The notes: generated by a model not told the origin, from the letters alone. A stretch of DNA of 64,000 nt from Simmondsia chinensis (GCA_018398585.1 JAGTTD010000018.1:7261501-7325500), one strand, 5' to 3'. Numbered from the stretch's first letter, positions 32,537-46,350 are shown. Numbers and translations: made by a program.

Positions 32537-35372
32537 TTAATTTGGAGGAGGGACTGGAGATGGACCGCCGAAGTTGGATGAGGTGCCTTCGCCACTAGGA
32601 CACAGAGCAATTGGATTCTTGCACGTGGATCGGTTATGCCCGTGTTCCTTGCACCGACTGCACCTTTGATGAACACGCTCCTCACCGATAAACGGAATCC
32701 TTCTCTTCCGCCTCCTCCCAAAAGAGGTTCACACGATGGGTGGAAGAAGATTCATGTCAGCTACATCACACGGGATACGCCAGTCACTTATGTGTGGCAT
32801 CGGGTAGACGACACCTCTATACGACTCGTACCATTTTTCTCTACTGTAGTACGGCGAGCACAAGTCGTACAGAGCATAAGGACTGTGTTATACGACGGCT
32901 AACGCATGCTCACAAGGAAGTTGCTCAAGCTGAAACCTGCGGCAAGTACATGTCCAGAGCGACATATCTATGCAAAAATTCTTCTCCCAATCGATGACGT
33001 CGAAAGTATGATCATCAGCTCGCAATATCTGCATTACCACAAGAATAGACAAGCGCGTCAAACAACCAAGGTGCAAACAAAATAAAAGAAAAATTAAAAA
33101 AAAAAAAAACATAAGCAACAAAATACTCGAAGGGCACCAAAATTAGCGGATTTCACACTGTTTCAAACTTGTAACATACCATTAAATCCTGCCTTACACC
33201 CCTAAGAACTTAAAACATGCTATAAACATGCTTTGTAGTAGGGATTAAACATGACAATATGTACAGAGCTTACCGTCATCGTTCTTCCTAACTTGAATCT
33301 GTCTTGTAATTTTTTTGACGTTTGGGGACATTGTACAGGTGCAAGCTTCAGCCTTGGCTCTTCTTTCGTGAAACCACTTCTGCAACAGTAGCCTAAACTC
33401 ATCAACAAGGGCTGTAATTGGATAGTCACGCGCACCTTGACCAATACAACATTTATGGATTCCGAAATGTTTGTCGTCATTATGTTGTACCGACGACAAG
33501 GGGAGTGGGAACGAGTCCACTTGTCCAGTCCCACATCTTCCAAGTAATCTTTAGCCCCGGGTACGGCACAATATAAACTGAAAAACAAACTATGGAACTC
33601 TTGAATGTTGTATGCTTTGGCTGCTTTGTAGTAGTACTGATCCAAATGCTTCCTTTTGCTCTTGAATTTGGCCTTCAAGTTGTTCAGCAAGTGGTACATG
33701 CAAAGCCCGTGAAATGTGTTGGGGAAAAGTTCTTCCACCGCGCGTTGGATGCTTCGGTGTCTATCGGATACAATGACATGGCCAATAGGCTCCCCAGTTA
33801 CTTCCTTCAACCTACTGAGGAACCAATGCCACGATGCATCATTCTCTGAATCACCGATACCGACAGCAATCGGGAAAATTTGCTGGTTGGCATCGTGGCA
33901 AACGGCCATGAACAGAACACCCCGGTACTTTCCCTTCAGATGTGTTACGTCAATGCTCACAACCGGCCGTCAAAACCGCTACCCATTCAGTGAAGCACCA
34001 AACGCAATGAAGAGGTACTGAAACCTACTTTCATTATCTGTCTGTAAATAAAATGTGGTACCGGGGTCAGTCTGTTTGAGGACTTGCAGATAGGCAGGCA
34101 AGAATGCATATGACTCTTCGGCCGTACCCAATCTAACATTGTCGTATGCAAAATCTCTCGCCCTCCAAGCAACATTGTAGCTGATATCAACACCGTAGCA
34201 ACTGCGGATGTCATCTATGACATCCCGTGGCTTGAACACTCTCCCGGGGATCACAAGTTTCTTGCGGATGCACTCCCCGACGACCCAACTGGTTGCCTGC
34301 CAGTGTCTAACAGTGGTGAGATCCCTAGGATGGTTGTGGTTCTTTTCTACTTTTGTAACCATCCAGCAGCCACCATCTGCTTCACACATAGCCCGAACCC
34401 TCCATGTGCAGCCCTCTTGTACGCAGTGGACAACCGTTAAGGATTTGTTCGACTTGTAGCTCCTGAATTCAAATTTTTCCCTAAGCGCAATCACTGCCAG
34501 GTTAGTCAACAAGTCCCTCTTCGTCATAAATATTTGATTGACTTCAATATCCTCAACCATTCGGCCCTGTGCATATACCCCGTCAATCCGGCTCCTCTCA
34601 TCACCGGAGCCAGCATCATCATCAGAACGAGGATCACCAGCAGCTTGGATGTCGGGGTGGACATTCGGTTGACCGCTGGGTTTCGCATTCCGTTCCAATT
34701 CAGGTTCGACAATCAGAGGGTCTTCACGGGAAATATTACGATGCTCGTAATTGTTCCCCTCTGAAGGTGATGCATCAGGTACAGTCGGTTGCACCTGGGA
34801 TAAATTGATATTGTCCAAATTATCCCATGCACTTTGATTGGAATTTTTCCAATCTCCACGTGTTGCTGTTGCCTCAACCGTCACAGTAGGCATGTTCAAA
34901 TCTACATCAGATGCATCTACACGGGCTGCTTCTTCCATCCCCGCATCCATACATCCACCAGAAGTCTCGGGAACCTCAGGGTGCGAACGGCCACTGTTCT
35001 CGTCACTATCGGGAATTGTTTGAAAGGGAGTCCGTTGCCAATCGAAGCTAGGATTCCTGTCACCGGATGACTCTACAGTTACGATCAAAGGATGCTTCGC
35101 CCTATCTTCTTTGGCTAGTGCCTTCCAAAACATAACGGACCTATCGTCAACGACATCGTACAAGGGCACGGTCGGAACGGCGGTGAAAGATTGAAAATGC
35201 ATCTTTGAACCCGCATCCAACTGAGCACCAATCACCTCCGCCACAGTCCTTTGCAAACCAGCGAAGTCAGTTTTCTCATCCACAAAAAAAAAGCCAATTT
35301 TTCACTAACGTACTCTACCCTCTCCTTAAAGTGGCCACCGTACAGAACGCATGCAACAGCAGCATCACCCAT
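32537..35372 (-). pseudogene. mudrA-type MULE transposase, disabled
   Basis: On the minus strand a start ATG (35,372-35,370) follows a T-rich tract and acceptor TTGTCCACAG. The product begins MGDAAVACVLYGGHFKERVE. Domains in order: acidic N-terminal region (35,280-34,560); MuDR DNA-binding domain (FMTKRDLLTNLAVIALREKF, then CTWRVRAM); MULE transposase core (IDVTHLKGKYRG with the first Asp, IVSDRHRSIQ with the second, CMYHLLNNLK, TTNISESIN); SWIM finger (CTCRRFQLEQLPCEH, ~32,900-32,945); C-terminal CCHC knuckle CSRCKEHGHNRSTC (~32,640-32,680); stop at 32,537-32,539. Lesions: a 9-T run near 35,284-35,292 shifts the frame; TAG (33,979-33,981) and TGA (33,970-33,972) lie just before the first catalytic Asp; a frameshift sits near 33,430-33,450; a TAA follows CEHALAVV. 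An intron probably spans about 33,035-33,245. The enzyme cannot be made intact, so movement would need another copy. Confidence 0.88.
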
Positions 35373-35454
35373 TACTGTGGACAAGAAAAAAAAAATATGA
35401 TATCAAAGCAAAAATGACATGAAACACACTAGGGTGGAATGAAAGTACAGCATT

Positions 35455-36929
35455 GAAACCACTAATAAACGGTGTATGATTGGTTTAAAACCATAATACA
35501 CAAATAACACCACTTTAAGAAAGAATACATAGCGTATGATTTGCGTTACAGTCATAAACAAGTTCATCACACACCTTTTAAAGCAATCATACACGGTCCA
35601 TGGTTAAGGATACCACATTCTATACACGAAAGACACCAAAACAGGTTCATCATAGACCAATCAAAGCTATCATACACGGTGTATGTTAAACCATACCTCA
35701 TTCTGTACTTGAAAGACACCAAAACAAGGTCATCATACACCCTTTGAAGTTATCATACACGGTGTATGGTAAACTATACCCCATTCTGTACTTGAAAGAC
35801 ACCAAAACAAGTTCATCATACACCCTTTGAAGCTTTCATACACAGTGTATGGTTTAATATGCCCCATTCTATACTTGAAAGACACAAAAACAAGTTCCTC
35901 ACAAATCTTTTAAAGCTATCATACACAGTTAAAACCAATCATATACGGTGTATGATTGATCATACACTAGTAATTACATGAAACACACCTAAACAAGTCG
36001 ATTTCACACCATTAAAACCTATCATACACAGTGTATGATTGATTATACACCATTAATTACTTAACATACACAAACACAAGTTGATTTCACACCATTAAAA
36101 CCAATCACACACAGTGTATGATTGTTTATACACCATTAATCACTTAACATACACATACACAGGTTGGTTATACACCATAAAAACAAATAATACACACTGT
36201 ATGGTTGCTCATAAACTACTAATTACTTAAAAAATATCAACACAAGTTGATTTCACACCATTAAAACCAATCATACACAGTGTATGATTGATTATACACC
36301 ACTAATTACTTAAAAAATATCTACACAAGTTGATTTCACACCGTTAAAACCAATCATACACAGTGTATGATTGATTATACACCATTAATTACTTAACATA
36401 CACATACACAGGTTGGTTATACACCATACAAACAAATCATACACAGTGTATGGTTGCTCATAAACCACTAATTACTTAAAAAACATCTACACAAGTTGAT
36501 TTCACACCATTAAAAGCAATCATACACAGTGTATGATCGATTATACACCATTAATTACTTAACATACACAAACAAAAGTTGGTTATACACCATTAAAACA
36601 AATCATACAATCTGTATGGTTGCTCATAAACCACTAATTACTTAAAAAATATCTACACAAGTTGATTTCACACCATTAAAACCAATCATATACAGTGTAT
36701 GATCGATTATACACCATTAATTACTTGACATACACATACACAGGTAGGTTATACACCATAAAAACAAATCATACACACTGTATGATTGCTCATAAACCAC
36801 TAATTACTTAAAAACGTCTACACAAGTTGATTTCTCACCAATAAAACCAATCATACAAAGTGTATGATTGATTATATACCATTAATTACTTAACATACAC
36901 ATACACAGGTTGGTTATACACCATAAAAA
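35455..36929 (-). repeat. Array D, inner part: inverted palindromic repeats
   Basis: Units read on the minus strand as in array B (CAATCATACACAGTGTATGATTGATTATACACC on plus is split over several units here). Short landmarks on the plus strand are AAACCAATCATACACAGTG and CCATTAATTACTTAACATAC. The array lies in the presumed first intron of the transposase gene and is cut by the Copia at 36,930. Confidence 0.88.
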
Positions 36930-39126
36930 TGTTGGGAAAATCATTAAAATTTTGTTGAAAAATAAACTCTGATGCCGACTATTGGGTTCATAGCTCTTAA
37001 CTATGGTCACAACAATAGGCACTTATTAGAGCACTTAGAGTAGGAGACTCTTCTCTTTACCTAAGCCCCAGGTCGGAGAGTCACGCTTCGTGACACCTCA
37101 CGTGCCAGAGTTCCCAGGAAAAGGTTTATCTCTATAAACCTTTTGCCCTAATACCGGTTGTTGGGATGAATTTCATAAATTCTCCCTAAAAATTACGCAG
37201 CGGAACAGGTTTAGAATTCATAACTCTAAACTCATGGCTGATTTAAAATTCCCAATTTTAAATCTACTGATTTAAATTCATAATTTAAATCAACAGATCT
37301 AAATTTTTAATTTAGATCTGCGGGCCTTTTACTATAATATATTTATAACAATACATAAACTTAAACAGGTATAATAACGAATACTGTAAATAAATAGAAA
37401 AGCGAAACTAAAAGAAGAAGGAAAGAAAAATATACCTAGAATTGCTCCAACAAAAAGAAAACCAGAAAGACAATAATATTCTTCAAAATCAAGACCCGAG
37501 ACCTTCTACGCAATAACCTCGAACTGCCTGAATGGTGGGCTCCGAAAAATATTAAACTGAATCTCCGAAACAATTTTAGAAACCCGAAAGAATTATTTTT
37601 TTAACTCCAATACCAAACATCGGAATAAGCCCCTCTATTTATAGAAATATTCTGGAGCGAAAAAATACAATTATAATCTAAAAAGAATTGCACAGTAGCC
37701 ATCAAAACGCAGCGTTGAATTCAAAAATCAACCAAAAACTCATTGTTTTGCATACTGTTCAAAACTGCGTTAATTTTAAATTCAAAACGCGTGACACGTG
37801 GCGGGCCATGATTGGCCCATACGCAGGCACGGGGATAACCCCTGTCGCGCACTGGTTGGCTGGATCCGGTTCACACGGATCGCACTGTGCAGCTTTTAAC
37901 GCAATTTTTTTTTTTGCTTTGTTTCTCACATGTAAAAATTCATCTTATGTATTTTAATTTTTAAAAATTATTTTATTTTATAATTTTTAAATTTTATTCA
38001 TCTCATGATTAATGTTTGGCAAAATTAATTTACCCATCGTATGGATAAATAATTCATCTCATAAATTCTTTAGTATTTTTATAATGACAATAAAATACAG
38101 AGGCTTGCGTAGGGACCCCGGGGACAATTTAAATCTAGCTCCAAACGGGTTAAATTAAATCATCTCATGATATTAATTTAATTACCATTTAATAAGACTT
38201 AATTCCACTAAATAAATCTCACTGCACTCCAGACTTAAATTATTTATTTGATATCTCCCCAATATACTGTATTGATGACAACAACCCCTCTACGAGATGT
38301 CCATGACAAAGGATAAATATAACCACTACCATTATCTTTCTCACAGCTTCTCCATTAGTTACCCACTCGCCCTTCACTGAATAATTCATTTATACTGGAA
38401 CATATTCACAGTATAAATTCTAAATGTCAAACACTTGCAATACTTTGGCCAAAGTTTCCGAACTATTCAAACATTTGCGTATCAACTAAGGGGACATCTG
38501 TATCTCACAAAAGACTGTAGATTCCCTATTGAATACCCTGATCCTTGTCGCACTTCACGCCGCTACCTAGTGTACGTGGGATTTCAGTCATTCGTTTTAG
38601 ACCTTACTTATAGTACACCAAAGTAACTAACATTCCTTGCACAAGTCCAGAATACCCTCAGGATTTAGAGTCGCCTTTCAAACAGTACAATGCGAATCAC
38701 TCATCTCCGATAGTATTCTAGAAATAAGTAACCCACATGGTCCAACTCAGTGTGTTAAACACACTAACCTAACACTTTTGGATCTCCATCCATATGACCA
38801 AGACAAGCCATCTAAAGTGTCACGTTATAGTCTTAACATACAAGTGGTCCAGACTTGTCTTCGACTACGAGTCTTTCAAACAACAATCCATATCATTTGT
38901 TCCAAGTCTATCTGTGGCTTAGTCTCATGAACCACTTAGAACAAACATGTAAATTGTAGTCTGAGGACTACACCCATCTCATGGATGCCTCTCGAAAGAA
39001 AATCACGTGCAGTATAAATGCTCAAATACACAAATTTAACTAGAAACGACTGGAACTTCAATTTTATTTATTAATTAAAATAATATATCCAGAATAAATC
39101 TGAATTTCAGGACACTGTTCCTAACA
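36930..39126 (-). repeat. Copia 3' LTR
   Basis: 2,197 bp. On the minus strand a TATA box, CTATAAATAGAG, lies at 37,633-37,644, and a G-box/ABRE, GCCACGTGTC, at 37,793-37,802, about 150 bp upstream of it. The open frames at 38,435-38,930 recur in the other LTR (44,817-45,399) simply because the LTRs are copies; they have no recognisable domain. Confidence 0.93.
37633..37802 (-). promoter_or_regulatory. LTR promoter: TATA box and G-box
   Basis: The palindromic CACGTG core in GCCACGTGTC is the binding site class of plant bZIP and bHLH factors, including ABA-response factors. Both copies are conserved (also 44,208-44,217, with TATA at 44,097-44,108). Inference: stress- or ABA-responsive transcription. 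Confidence 0.6.
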
Positions 39127-39138
39127 ATCTCCCACTTG
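39127..39138 (-). other. Copia polypurine tract
   Basis: On the minus strand CAAGTGGGAGAT, directly next to the 3' LTR, the usual form for plant Copia elements. Confidence 0.85.
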
Positions 39139-41470
39139 TCCTAAATCCAATTGATGACAAAGTCTATACTCACCCCTTCTAAGTTTGAACCAGAAATCTA
39201 TAGAGCCTAACCGTTAGCTAGCACAATCACTCTATTGTGAAGTCAGCAATACAATAGTACTTGACATTCCTCCACTAATGGCTCCCACTCCAAGGATAAA
39301 GACATACTTAGACGTCAAATGTTTATCATATTAATCTAACTGGAAGTTTTAAATTAGTATAACCAACTGGATCTAGCTCACCACCTTGAAAGATCAACAT
39401 AGGATCCCTAGTTCTTCTCAAGAGCTAGGGAAAACATTTCACTGCCACCTAATCCATTAGACCCAAATTAGACTAATACCTGCATACTATCACATAGCAT
39501 AGTAGACATCAAGTCTCGTGCACAACATGGCATACCTGAGGCTCCCACTGCCAAAGCATATGGAATATTCTTCAATTGCTCCTTTTATTGAGGTGTCCTA
39601 GAACACTACTCAAAAGAGATAGGGACTCCATGCTATACCTTGACAACATCTTGTCAATTTAAGTGGCCAAAGAAAGACCCAACATCCCACTCTTACGATC
39701 TCGCAGAAGCTTAATCTTAAGAGTAGAGCTGGCTTCTCCTATGTCTTTCATATTGAGCTAGCATGACAACCAAGTCTTTACAGCTAACGACACCCCTACA
39801 TCATTCTCAATGAGTAGTATATCGTTGACATACAATGCCAAGAAATTCACTACTTTCTTTTAATGTCGGTTGGACACGCATGATTTGAGCAACAGATTGC
39901 ACAAAACTAGAACACTTTATTGCTTCATTGTGGGTAAAAGGATCAAATTCAATGCCACGGTCAACCACTAAGGCCCCCGCTATGAACCTGTCAGGTGTCC
40001 TGACAATCCTCCCACTACACCTAAGCTTTCGTGTACCTGGAACATTCTTGTTCCTATTAGTTATAACTTAAGTTGTATGTAGCTGTTCAGAATGTCATTT
40101 TCCTTTAATACTATTTTGTTTCCGATTTTGTAGCTTACTTGCAAAATCCTTTTCTAAGTATTTTGCATTATACTTACAAAAGACCTTTTAAATCAAAACT
40201 ATAAAAAAAACCGTCCTTGTTCCTTTTATTTGTAACACCATTCTGCTACAGTCTAACCGGAGCAGAAGGCTGAGATATCATCTCATTTTGCAGTTTGAAA
40301 ATCCAAAAACTCACCCGAAAAATATTCACCACTTCGATCTAATCATAGTGATATAACTTGTTTACCTAATTGCTTTTCAACTTCAGCTTTCTACTCTTTG
40401 AACTTTTCAAAAGAGTCCGATTAATGTCTGATTAGGTAAACATATCCATGCCTTGAGTAATCATCACTAAACATGAATAAGTACTCATACCCACCTCTTG
40501 CCTGAACACGTATTGGTCCACATACATCTATGTGAACCAGCTCAAGCAAGCCACCAACCCTGTTGCCTTAACTCTTAAAGACAGACTTGGTCATCTTTCT
40601 TTCTATGCAGGATTTACAGACTGGTAATGACCTCAAGTGCAAAGCCTCTATCAGTCTATCTTACACTAGTATTTGAATCCTATTCGAATTAGTGTGACCT
40701 AGACGTTGGTGCCATGTGTAGGCAATATCACATTCAGGGTGTTTACTTTTAGAAGATTGAACAAGTGAACTTATGTTAAATTCATTTAAACAATTACCAT
40801 GGTTTTGATAAGGAAATATCATGAATAAACAATTGATTCATGTACATTTGCAAATAAATAATTTATTTCTCATATTAAAATCTCTTTTATCAAAATCAAT
40901 TGAATAACAATTATTTACAAAACAAGACATAGAAATCAATTTCCTATGCAGAGAAGGTTTAAATAAACCATTTTTTTCAAAACAAAACTCTATTACAAAA
41001 GTCTAAGCTAACATCTCCTATACTTAAGACCACCGTTATTGTACTGTCCCTGACCATCAGGTACAACACCCATCGTGTAGCCTTTAGCCTAGCCTGAGCT
41101 CCTGTAACATATTACAGATATGGTCAGTTGAACCTGAGTCCACCCACCAGCAAATTGGTGGACTCTTAACTACGCATGACTCAACTGAGTGAGATATCAA
41201 TATACCTTTACCAGATGGCTTAGCAGTCTTTGTGGGAAGAGTAGCTATGTACTTAGTGTAGTTTCTTTTCCAGTGGCCTAGTTTTCTTGCAAAAGAAATA
41301 CTTTTCTTTTGTTGACTTCCTTATGGACTTGATTGCTACAATAACAACCTTGTCCTTTCCTTTCTTTCTAGTAGGTCCCTTGTGAGTAATAATCAAGTCT
41401 AAATTATTTTTCAAGGCAAAGTAATTTGGTTCAGTGAGTACATTATGTATTCGCAATCAAGTGAAGTTCC
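39139..41470 (-). pseudogene. Copia gag-pol relic
   Basis: Traces in order on the minus strand: a gag end with a degenerate zinc knuckle (KEKYFFCKKTRPLEKKLH, 41,300-41,253); protease / gag-pre-integrase block WWVDSGSTDHICNML (about 41,160-41,100); integrase core remains (SDDYSRHGYVYLI-like, SDRGGEY-like, about 40,560-40,320); reverse transcriptase box FLALYVNDILLIEND (39,850-39,800), where the usual YVDD reads YVND. Spacing is far shorter than in a complete Copia (about 4 kb), so large deletions have occurred, together with many stops. RNase H is not recognisable. Confidence 0.72.
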
Positions 41471-43377
41471 CTAGCCGTAGCCATATAAAATATTACTGTA
41501 AATGCAAACAATCGTGTAACTTTCTTATATGAGTCATGTATAATGCAGTGATATATATATATTCTTTCAATTTAGTATACACAATAAGTCAGATATCCAC
41601 CGAACTGTACTATCATGCATACAATGATGACCCAAACACACCACTCCTTACTTCCCGGCAGTGGGGTCGCACGAAACTAGTTCAGGTGAGAACTATTCTC
41701 AATTAACCTGTTTTTTCTTGTAACTCTTACTAAACATGATTAACTCACCACTTTACCTTAGTCTCTAACATGACACAACAGAGCTCCTCGGGGAGGCTAA
41801 TGCATCATGCTAGTCAAGTGTAAACCATTACCTAAACCTCCATACAAATACACGAAATACTCCACGGCAGGGTGGTCGCATCGCTTCTCTGCACTTTGGT
41901 CTATCCTAAAGAAGTCTAACCCTGTAATCTGCAAACCGACATCTTCCGCAGGGAGGTCTATCGATCTACTATACTGCTAGACCGGTAATGGAGACCGTGA
42001 GGTTACAACAATTGAAAACTCACTCCCACATAATTTTTATAGCCAGTGATTTTTAATTATCTTGCATTTACAACCTGGATTATCTTATAATCCCCTAAGA
42101 ATTTCATTCTAAGATCAACCAAAATTAACAAGTTAATTCATTCAAAAACACTATCGTTTTCAAGCATAGATTATCTCATAATCTCGCATTAGAAATCTCA
42201 TTCTAAAATTCAATTAATTAATTAATTAATTTTAATAAAAACAATATCAATATTTAATTTAGATTATCGCATAATCTACTTTTTAAAATTTAATTTCAAA
42301 ATCAAATTAAAGTAATTTTAAAAACAGTAGCGATTTGTGTTTAGACTATCCCATAGTCTATTTTAGAATCTTATTCTAAAGTTAAACAAGCTTAGACTAT
42401 CCAATAGTATAGTTTAGAATCTTATTCTAAAATTTAATTAACAAAATTTAACTTTTATTTTAAAATAAAGTTTAACTTAGACTATCTTATAGTCTATTTC
42501 AGAATCTCATTCTAAAATAATTTTAAATAACTTTTATTTAAAATACACTGAGTTACAACTTAAATTACCACATAATTTAATTTAGAATCTCATTCTAGAA
42601 AAGAAATTAGTTAATAAAATAATTAACTTAATTATTATGTAAATCAGTCTTGACGTCTTTACGTGCCAAAATAAATGAAAAAAAAAATTTGTCTTTTTTT
42701 ATGTTTTTTTTATAAATAAATTGAATTTAATCACATTAAATCAATTTTATCCGATTTCTTATAAAATAATTAAATCTAATCCCATTAGATCAACTTTATC
42801 CAATATATATAAAAATTTTAAATCGAATCTTATTAGAACAATTTTATCTAATATATATATAAAATATTTAAATCTAATCTTATTAGATCATTTCTATCTG
42901 ATTTCGTAAATCATGACTGAGAACATATAATCTTATTATACGAACAACACAATAGCAAATTTATAGGTTATTCCGAATTAACGATTAATTCATTAACGAT
43001 TTAAACAATTTAAATCATTACTAAAAACAACCTAGTTAACTATTAAATTTTTTAACCAATTTAAATAATTTAAATCGATACTTTAAATAATCTAGTTAAC
43101 TATTAATTCTTTTAACAGATTTAAACAATTTAAATCGTATTTTAAAACAATCTAGTTAACAATTAGTTACTTTAATGATTCAAACAATTTAAATCATAAA
43201 TACAAATAATAATCTGAATTAACTATTAATTCTTTATTGATTTAAACAATTTAAATCAAATCGTCAAATTAAACTTACTTTTCTTCTTAATGAAATCTCT
43301 ATTTTATTAAATCGCAAATCTATTTATTTCGATTTTATTATACCTAGTCATGTATATTATGTATGTAATCAGAGGCT
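41471..43377 (-). other. Copia 5' leader with three tandem-repeat blocks
   Basis: No coding potential. Three AT-rich blocks repeat: 42,150-42,600 (AGACTATC-ATAGTCTA with TTAGAATCTTATTCTAAA), 42,720-42,905 (AAATCTAATCTTATTAGATC) and 42,990-43,260 (TAACTATTAATTC with TTTAAACAATTTAAATC). Around 41,640-42,000, four related GCAGGG(A/T)GGTC-type segments occur. Their role is unknown. Confidence 0.65.
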
Positions 43378-43390
43378 GGCTTTGATACCA
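43378..43390 (-). other. Copia primer-binding site (tRNA-Met type)
   Basis: On the minus strand TGGTATCAAAGCC, three bases from the 5' LTR. It matches the initiator-Met type site TGGTATCAGAGC with one change. Confidence 0.85.
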
Positions 43391-43392
43391 AT

Positions 43393-45509
43393 TGTTGGGA
43401 AAAGCATTAAAATTTTGTTGAAAAATAAACTCTGATGCCGACTATTGGGTTCATAGTTCTCAACTATGGTCACAACAATAGGCACCTATTAGAGCACTTA
43501 GAGTAGGAGACTCTTCTCTTTACCTAAGCCCCCAGTCAGAGAGTCACGCTTCGTGACACCTCACGTGCGAGAGTTCTAGGGAATAGGTTTATCTCTATAA
43601 ATCTTTTGCCCTAATACCGGTTGTTTAGATGAATTTCATAAATTCTCCCTAAAGATTACGCAGCGGATCAGGTTTAGAATTTATAACTCTAAACCCATGG
43701 TTGATTTAAAATTCCCAATTTTAAATCTACTGACTTAAATTCATAATTTAAATCAACATATCTAAATTCTTAATTAAGATCTACAGGCCTTTTACTCTAA
43801 TACGTTCATAACAATACATAAACTTAAACAGGTATAATAACGAATACTGTAAATAAATAGAAAAGCGAAACTAAAAGAAGAAGGAAAGAAAAACATACCT
43901 GGAATTGCTCCAATAAAAAGAAAACCAGAAAGACAATAATATTCTTCAAAACCGAGACCCCGAGACCTTCTACGCAATAACCTCGAACTGCCTGGAGGGT
44001 GGGCTTCGAAAAATATTAAACTGAATCTCCGAAATAATTTCAGAAACCCTAAAGAATTATTTTTTTAACTCCAATACCAAACATCGGAATAAGCCCCTCT
44101 ATTTATAGAAATATTCCGGAGCGAAAAAATATAATTATAATCTAAAAAGGATTGCACGGTAGCCATCAAAATGCAGTGTTAAATTCAAAAATCAACCATA
44201 AATGCGTGACACGTGGCGGGCCATGATTGGCCCATACGCGGATGGGCCCTATGGGCTGTGCAGCTTTTAGCGTGATTTTTTTTTTTTTTTTTTTTTTGCT
44301 TTGCTTCTCACATGTAAAAATTCATCTTATGAATTTTAATTTTTAAAAATTATCTTATTTTATAATTTTTAAATTTTATTCATCTCATGAATAATATTTG
44401 GCAAAATTAATTTACCCATCGTATGGATAAATAATTCATCTTATAAATTCTTTAATATTTTTATAATGGCAATAAAATACAGAGGCTTGCTTAGGGACCC
44501 CTGGGACAATTTAAATCTCTCTCCAAATGGGTTAAATTAAATCATCTCATGATATTAATTTAATTACCATTTAATGAGACTTAATTCCACTAAATAAATC
44601 TCACTGCACTCCAGACTTAAATTAGTTATTCGATATCTCCCTAATATACTATATTGATGATAACAACCCCTCCACGAGATGTCCATGACAAAGGATAAAT
44701 ATAACCACTACCATTATCCTTCTCACAGCTTCTCCATTAGTTACCGACTCGCCTTTCACTGAATAATTCATTTATACTCGAACATATTCACAGTATAAAT
44801 TCCAAATGTCAAACACTTGGAATACTTTGGCCAAAGTTTTCGAACTATTCAAACATTTGCGAATCAACTAAGGGGATATCTGTATCTCATAAAAGACTGT
44901 CGATTCCCTATTGAATACCCTGATCCTTGTCGCACTTCACGCCGCTACCCAGTGTACGTGGGATTTCAGTCATTCGTTTTAGACCTTACTTATAGTACAC
45001 CAAAGTAACTAGCATTCCATGCACAAGTCCAGAATACCCTCAGGATTTAGAGTCGTCGTTCAAACAGTACAATGCGAATCACTCATCTCCGATAGTAGTC
45101 TAGAAATAAGTAACCCACATGGTCCAACTCAGTGTGTCATACACACTAACCTAACACTTTTGGATCTCCATCCACATGGCCAAGACAAGCCATCTAAAGT
45201 GTCACGTTATATTCTTAACATACAAGTGGTCCAGACTTGTCTTCGACTACGAGTCTTTCAAACAACAATCCATATCATTTGTTCCAAGTCTATCTGTGGC
45301 TTAGTCTCAAAAACCACTTACAACAAACATGTAAATTGTAGTCTGAGGACTACACCCATCTCATGGATGCCTCTCGAAAGAAAATCACATGCAGTATGAA
45401 TGCTCAAATACACAAATTTAATTAGGAAACAACTGGAACTTCAATTTTATTTATTAATTAAAATAATATATCCAGAATAAATCTGGATTTCAGGACACTG
45501 TTCCTAACA
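43393..45509 (-). repeat. Copia 5' LTR
   Basis: 2,117 bp, starting TGTTGGGAAAA and ending CCTAACA on the plus strand. Same promoter layout as the other LTR. A T run of about 23 at 44,277-44,297 replaces a shorter one in the partner. Confidence 0.93.
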
Positions 45510-45514
45510 AAAAA

Positions 45515-46350
45515 CAAATAATACACTGTATTGTTGTTCATAAACCACTAATTACTTAAAAAATATCTACACAAGTTGATTTTACACCATTAAAACCAAT
45601 CATACACAGTGTATGATTGATTATACACCATTAATTACTTAACATACACATACATAGGTTGGTTATACACCATAAAAACAAATCATACACATTGTATGGT
45701 TGCTCATAAGCCACTAATTACTTAAAAAAGGTCTACACAAGTTAGTTATACACCATTAAACCCAATCCTACACAGTGTATGATTGATTATACACCATTAA
45801 TTACTTAACATACACATACACAGTTTCGTTATACACCATTAAAACCAATCCTACATTGCGTATGACTGATTATACACCATTAATTACTAAACACACACAA
45901 ACACAAGTTGGTTATACACCATTGAAACAAATCATACACAGTGTATGATCGATTATACACCATTAATTACTTAACATACACAAACAGAAGTTGGTTATAC
46001 ACCATTAAAACAAATCATACAAACTGTATGGTTGCTCATAAACCACTAATTACTTAAAAAATATCTACACAAGTTGATTTCACACCATTAAAAGTTGATT
46101 TCACACTATTAAAACCAATCATACACAGTGTATGATTGATTATACACCATTAATTACTTCAAACATACCTAAACATGTTGATTTCACACCATTCAAACCT
46201 ATCATACACCACTATTTACATGAAGCACACATAAACAAGTTGTTTTCACACCATTAAAACCTATCATACACGATGCATGACTAATCATACACCACTAATG
46301 TGTTCAAACACACCAAAAGAAAGTTATAACACATCATTTAAACCAATCAT
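45515..46350 (-). repeat. Array D, outer part
   Basis: Continuation of the array cut by the Copia, with the same unit and orientation. It becomes degenerate towards the right TIR. Confidence 0.85.

Larger units (their letters stand above)
36930..45509 (-). mobile_element. Copia LTR retrotransposon with 2.1-2.2 kb LTRs
   Basis: The element is 8,580 bp with a 5-bp duplication AAAAA on both sides (36,925-36,929 and 45,510-45,514). LTRs begin TGTTGGGAAAA and end CCTAACA: 36,930-39,126 (2,197 bp) and 43,393-45,509 (2,117 bp). They are very similar; the largest indels are near 37,740-37,860 / 44,200-44,260. The orientation is minus: the complement of the polypurine tract CAAGTGGGAGAT follows the first LTR, and that of the primer site TGGTATCAAAGCC precedes the second. 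The coding part is short (~2.3 kb) and broken. The element sits inside array D. Confidence 0.95.

Noticed and set aside
38435..38930. Open frames conserved at two places (also 44,817-45,399)
   Set aside because: Conservation is explained by the two LTRs being copies of one sequence; no domain and no codon-level constraint visible.
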